64,000 nucleotides of DNA from assembly GCA_947396885.1 (NCBI GenBank), contig OX377205.1, forward strand, positions 68,730,969-68,794,968. The letters run 5' to 3'. Within the stretch, counting starts at the first letter, position 1. Every line of letters begins with the position of its first letter. A program made the translations under genes and the position numbers. Shown here in pieces: positions 35,745 through 41,700 of this stretch. This stretch comes from Heligmosomoides polygyrus polygyrus. Lineage: Eukaryota > Nematoda > Chromadorea > Rhabditida > Heligmosomidae. The notes under the pieces were generated by a model. It was given only the letters and a program-made list of their open reading frames with translations, ran no database searches and was not told where the DNA came from.

Positions 35745-38700
35745 ATATAACCACAACGAAAAGAAAATACTTTTCAGCGCATCTATCAGTAGAGGTTGTG
35801 TACTAAGGATTGAGGTCTTAAGGTATTTTTTGAAGACATAAGGGTGTTCGTGACTTGAGCGTCTAAACATCTAATATCTGTATGTGTGAGTTTCCTCACT
35901 CCTATAGGTGTTTATTGAGTTCAGACGACTTATGTTAGATTGCGTTGGTATCTATTAGGTTGTCCCACAAGTCCCCGCCGTTTTTTTTTCAACGATTCAT
36001 TGCGGATTTCGCCGGTGGTTTCTTCCATAGCGCTATAAAGCTTTCGAAAGAGAATGATTTGCTCTATCAGAGCATTTTTTGCGTTTTTTTCATCTTGAGT
36101 TTTGTCAGTTGTTAGGTCGTTAAAATGAAAAGTGAAAAAGTGAAAAAGTGAAAAAGTAGCCATTTGCGCACTTGCTTCCCTCGCTTAGGTTTGGAATTTT
36201 TGCGCAGCTTTTTACAGCATTTGGAAGACAATGTTTTGTACTACAGGATTATTTGTTGGTCCTATTTGCTCATTTGTCCTTTATTGATTTTTAGGTCATC
36301 AAATGAGGAATTCCGACTTTACCGTCCGAATTTTTACCGAAACTCCGGTTCCGTAGTTGGACTTTTTTGCTTGGTGTTATATGTCGTTCGAAAGACTCAC
36401 TCAATAAGAATTTGTGTTGCGTTTATTGGCTCATGCTGATTTCTATCAATATCAGAGGAGAAGGAGTTGTTGGTGAAGGTGATTTTTCGCTTTTTGGATT
36501 TTTGTTGATATTCGACAGAAATCAACGTTAGCCAATAGTCGCGGCACAAATTCTTATTGAACAGGACATCCTCTTCCGAACGACATATAACAACAAGCAA
36601 AAAAGTCCAACTACAGAGCAGGTGCAGTCGGTAAAAATTCGTACGGAAGGGTCGGACGTCCCAATTTGATGACCTAAAAATCAATAAACGACAAATAAGC
36701 AAAGAGACACGCATTCTTGCAGTACAGATCATTGTCTTCCAGATGCTATGAAAAAACTGCGCAAAAATCCAAACCTAAGCGAAGGAAGCAACTGCACAAT
36801 TGGCTACTTTTTTTACCTTTTTACTTTTCACTTTAATGGCCCAAAAATTGACAAAATTCAGGATCAAAAAGAAATGCATGACATTTTCTGATAGAGGAAA
36901 ACATTCCCTTTTGAAAGCTGTAGCGCTCGCAAGAGAGCGCCAACGAAATCCGCAATGAATCGTTGAAAAAACAGCGGGGACTTGCAACCTAATACTATTA
37001 TTCCCCTTTCTGGAGTTGAGGATTAGGGGTAAAGGTTGACTGTCATAGACCTCTTCATATATCGTTCTCTTCATTCTCTTTTGCGAAAGTCGTTCGATCA
37101 TACCGAATTAGCCCATGGGCTGGCTATTAGGGGGGGGGGGGCAAAAGTAATGAGACAAAATGAAAAAAATTTTTATCTCCTTATAACTCAATTACAACTC
37201 AACGATGCTGAGGAGTGTATTTGCCATTAAGGGCAAGGCCTTGCTGCCATCGCTCAGCCAACTTCCTGATACCATCCCTCCAGAACTGCTTGAGCCTGGT
37301 GTTGATCAACTGCTCGACATGGTTGTCAAGGACTGCTTGGGTTCTTGTGTCCCTTCCGACTAGGAAGTCCTGTAGGCTGAAGTAGTAGTGGTAGTCGCAT
37401 GGAGAGATGTCCAGCGAATACGGTGGGTGAGGCATGTGAACGTAGCCCAGCTGGCCAAGCTTATCCGTGGTCACTTGTTCCCGATGGGGTGCGGCGTTGT
37501 CGAAGAGGAGAACCTTTTTGAAGCGCTGCGAATGAATAAGAGCGAGTCGCCGGCCCATCTCCTCTATTTCGTTCACCATGGCCTTGGAGTTCATCGCGGG
37601 CGGTGCTCTTGGGAAACAGCCTCCGGTAAACCGATCCATGTGCTCAGACCCTAAAGCTCCAAAGATGCTTCTCGCCGTGAACATCTCGCCGAACGAAGGT
37701 CGGTAACAATTCACCAGGCCTCACCCAGACTCGCTGCTTGGCAGGGTTAAGGTAGAAGACGTACTTCTCATCTTGCGTGAATATTGAGCTCAGGCTGCTC
37801 GGGGTTGGGAATTGGGGGAGATTTGCGCGACACAGGTCGACTCGTCAGACTGGGGTTTCGGCATGAGACAGGCTGGGGTTTTTGGCATGCTTCTGGAAAG
37901 GGCGAAAGTGGTAACTTCTCAGATGGGCTTCAGTAAGTAGCATACAAACATACAAATACGATAAGCACGAAACCAGACTCCAGCCACGAGATGTATGGAC
38001 ACGGCATGGGGTGTCTCATTACTTTTGGCCCCCCCCCTAATATATGGCAACCTTCAGGGGCCAGGCGACGGGCAAATCACTGCTGGGTACCAATGTACCG
38101 ATCCTGAAAGGGCAGAAGGTATAGTTGACGAGGCTGGACCCGAACCATAGATACCAAACCTTTCGATTCAGGAAGTGCGCGCTGACAGGCGCCTTCCCAC
38201 GATTAGGTCGCACACAGTGAAAGCCCTCTAGCTGGAAGGAAAATCGAGTCAAGCGGCCATTGACGCTTTCGGAAGGCAGTTCCAGATGGAGAGTGAACGT
38301 TTTAGGACAAAGATGCCGAAAAGAAGAAGGACGACGACGTTGAAGAGGAGCAGATGTACATCATGGGTCTCCTTGAACTCGAAATGGCCTTGGTTACGGA
38401 GGCTGAAGCGAAAGCAGATCCTGTCGGGAAGAAGCGCAAGGAGCCGAACCATGTCTGTGTTTTTGAGATTAGAGTAGCGGATTGTGAGGTTCATTGGTTT
38501 GCACGATTCCAGAGCCCCTATCTGCCAAAACCGCTGCGCTCGAGTTGGAATATGTTCTTCATAACGTCAAGGTGAGATTAGAACAGCTTCTGAATCTGGT
38601 CCATTTTCCGTGGAGACCGCGGAGTCATTCCGAATTGACAGCTACTAGCATGTGGGTGAAGGATTTCACTCTCCCTTTTTCCACAAGTCCTCGTGGTAAA

Positions 38701-41700
38701 GACTAAAAACGAAAACGAATCGGTGCATACTACAATTGTCCACTATCTGAGCTATTATAAAATTGAAAAGATTGTCTAAGGCCAGTTTCGCAGAAGCTAC
38801 CTTTCTCCATGATTTCTCCATGACATCAAGCATCCTACTGTGTTCTGTGCGAATCGGGTAATGTAAGAGGTGTGGAATCACCGGATCTGCACTAAGAAAG
38901 AAGTGGTTGTAAGTCGAGCATAGGGAGGAGGATGGGCTTTCTCCATTTACAGGGCGCACTGTTGCCGAAACAAGGTGTAGTAGTACGAGAGCAAGGGAAA
39001 GAAAGAAGAATCCTAAAAGAAAATCATAAGAAGATCATCATAACGCATGGACGATATAAGAGCTCACCGCGGCTTAGCTATGTAAGTCGACACAATTAGT
39101 GAGTGTTAGAATGATAAACTCAGTTACTCTTAGGTACTTCTTGCATTCCTTATTCCTCTGTAGCGGTGGGCAGCTTGCACCTGTAGCTCCAGGAGATATC
39201 CTAGTCGGGAGGGAGCAACTGTAAAGCACCAATTGCGTGCGTCGTCCCAACCACATAACCACTTTCCCTGAATCTGAATGAAAGGTCTCGCACTATGGGA
39301 CAACAGCCGAAGTTCTCGTGGAAACTAAAGCTTGGGAATGGAGATGTAAACCAGCACATGCCCCCAAGTATAGTCCTAGGTCCAATTACCTTGTGGGCTC
39401 CTTGCCTAACGTGCTTTTCATACTACACCCTGATGCAAAACTATATGGCCACGGCCTGGTTCTTCCAAGTGTGACTTAAACTTACACTTTGTTTTTGGCA
39501 ACAGTGCGCCATGTAAATGGAGAAAGAACGCAGTGCCAAGGCTCAATAGTGTAACCACTATCTTTCTCACCACTGAAAATCTCCACCCAACAATTGTAGG
39601 CGGAATACCTTGTCGGTTCCAGAATGCTATGTACGAGCTTCTCCTGGAAGGTATAGCAGTGCAAAACTAGAAAATCACTTCGTAAAAACGCGATTGGTAG
39701 CAAAAACAGGAAGAAACAAACCAAGATTTGTGCTTTACATTGTATAAGTTATAGACAAAAGCAAAATTTTTTCTGACATAGTATCGATAAGGTTAGCTCT
39801 AACTGCTTGCCCTATATTAGTCCAAATATGGACATATGCATATGCCAATCTTGAGACCAAAAAGCGAGGAGTACCGGACTTCATTCTTGTGCACATTGAG
39901 TGCAAGAATACTCCTCAAGTTATCCGTGGACTTCAGAGCTGGAGAATCACTGCGGCACTCCAGAATTTTTGTTTTCGCTAGCGTTGAACCACTATGTAGT
40001 TGACTGCGCAATATGTATGGGCGCATCATCCTGTTGAAAAACGTGGCTGTGCCCGCGAAATCCTTGGAGATATGGAAGCTAATGATCTTAAAGCGCATCC
40101 AATCTGTTCATAATACACGAGACACTTTCAACAAGACGCGTCCATGAAGACGGATACAGATTATGAGGCTTCCACGACCAAAGTTGCACCTGGAGAAGCG
40201 CCACCCATCTATGACCAATTCGTTCCAATGGTGTCTGCACCCATCGGGTCCGTCGAGATTCCGCTCCCTTTCTGTAAAGACACTGCCAGAAGCACAGAAC
40301 TATGCTTTTCTTCGAATGTCAACTTAACTGTCGTCGGAGCCGACATTCCTCCGATCCGTTCTCATGTGCGCGCGAGCAGGCGTGAACTTTGTCAAGTTTA
40401 AGGCTATCCATCAGTCGGGGTGTTTTGCGAATCGGTGGTCCTACTCGCGAGGGAACATGCCCCTGTTGAGTGTGGTCCCCCATTCATCCCGTGGTGCTAC
40501 GAGGTAACCAGGACCCCAGCGCCCAGGGGGACATACGGGAGACTCCATGGTGTGAATAGAATCCGAGGTTAGGCGAGCCCCATCCGGCTCGCCGTCCTCC
40601 CTGGATTACGGGGCAGCTCGGCCTCGAGCATGCTGAGTCATCGCGGCGGGGGCAGATCCCAGACGGAGGAGTGCCGGCGCCTCCGCCGACCCTACATCTC
40701 TAGCCGCACGTGCAATTCATGCGATTGCTTTCCCACGATGGAGAGACTTCACACGAGATCAAAATGAAAGAAGATGTGGCGGAATTTGGAAGTACCGTTG
40801 TTGGGAAATGGCGTCGTTTGAACCGGTTCGAGTGATATTTGCTCCCTCACAGCAAAGGGGTGGAAATATGGCGATATATATCCTACCTCGAGATCGTCAG
40901 CTGTGTATGAGTGGGCGTATAGGAAGACACTCTTAGACAGAGAGACCAGCACCTTTATGTGCTGTGGATACCGATCGCTTAAGGATCGAGAGCGCGAGGT
41001 GTGCAATAAGCCTGTGCCTTCCTGCAAAGTCAAAGGTGGACACTTCATAACGGATCCTGCAAATCCGGTTCGCCCCCACTTCTATGAGCCAAGAAGCGCC
41101 CCTCGTTCTATTATGCGCCGTAGGGTGATCGAGAGGTGCAACGAATTTAGGGCACAACCCTATACGGGAACTCCATCCAGCGTTATCTAAGGCTTAGTAG
41201 CTGGTATGGCACAGCCACGCTTCGGTAAGGGGACACATGAGAACAAATATTGTTTAGAGAACGATATTTGTGGCTTCAGGCGATACTTTCACAGCCCCAG
41301 AGCGGATGGCAATGATGGAGCAGCTAACTGTTCGATAACCTGCGAACTTCGTTGAACGGTTTCACAGTAAACTTCGAAGGGCGTTTCCTATTCGCACCCC
41401 TGCCAGTTTTTGGCCTCACAGTTGACTATGGTCACATCGCAGATCCTGCCTATAGCAAATGGAGAAATGGCGACAACACATATGCGAAGTCGCGAAGCCT
41501 GCAGGCAAAATGAAATACACGATGAGACGAGGCGCTTCAGACAGTTCCTCCAGGCGGATGGTCGTCCACCTACCACAAGAGAGTGTAAGGATCACCTTGA
41601 TACCTTAGCCAGCAACCTTGCCCACTAGTTAGCTCTCAAGTGTCCCCGTCCCCTCATTCTCCTCTGAAGGGCCCTATGCATGTTATCCTGCCCATTCTGT

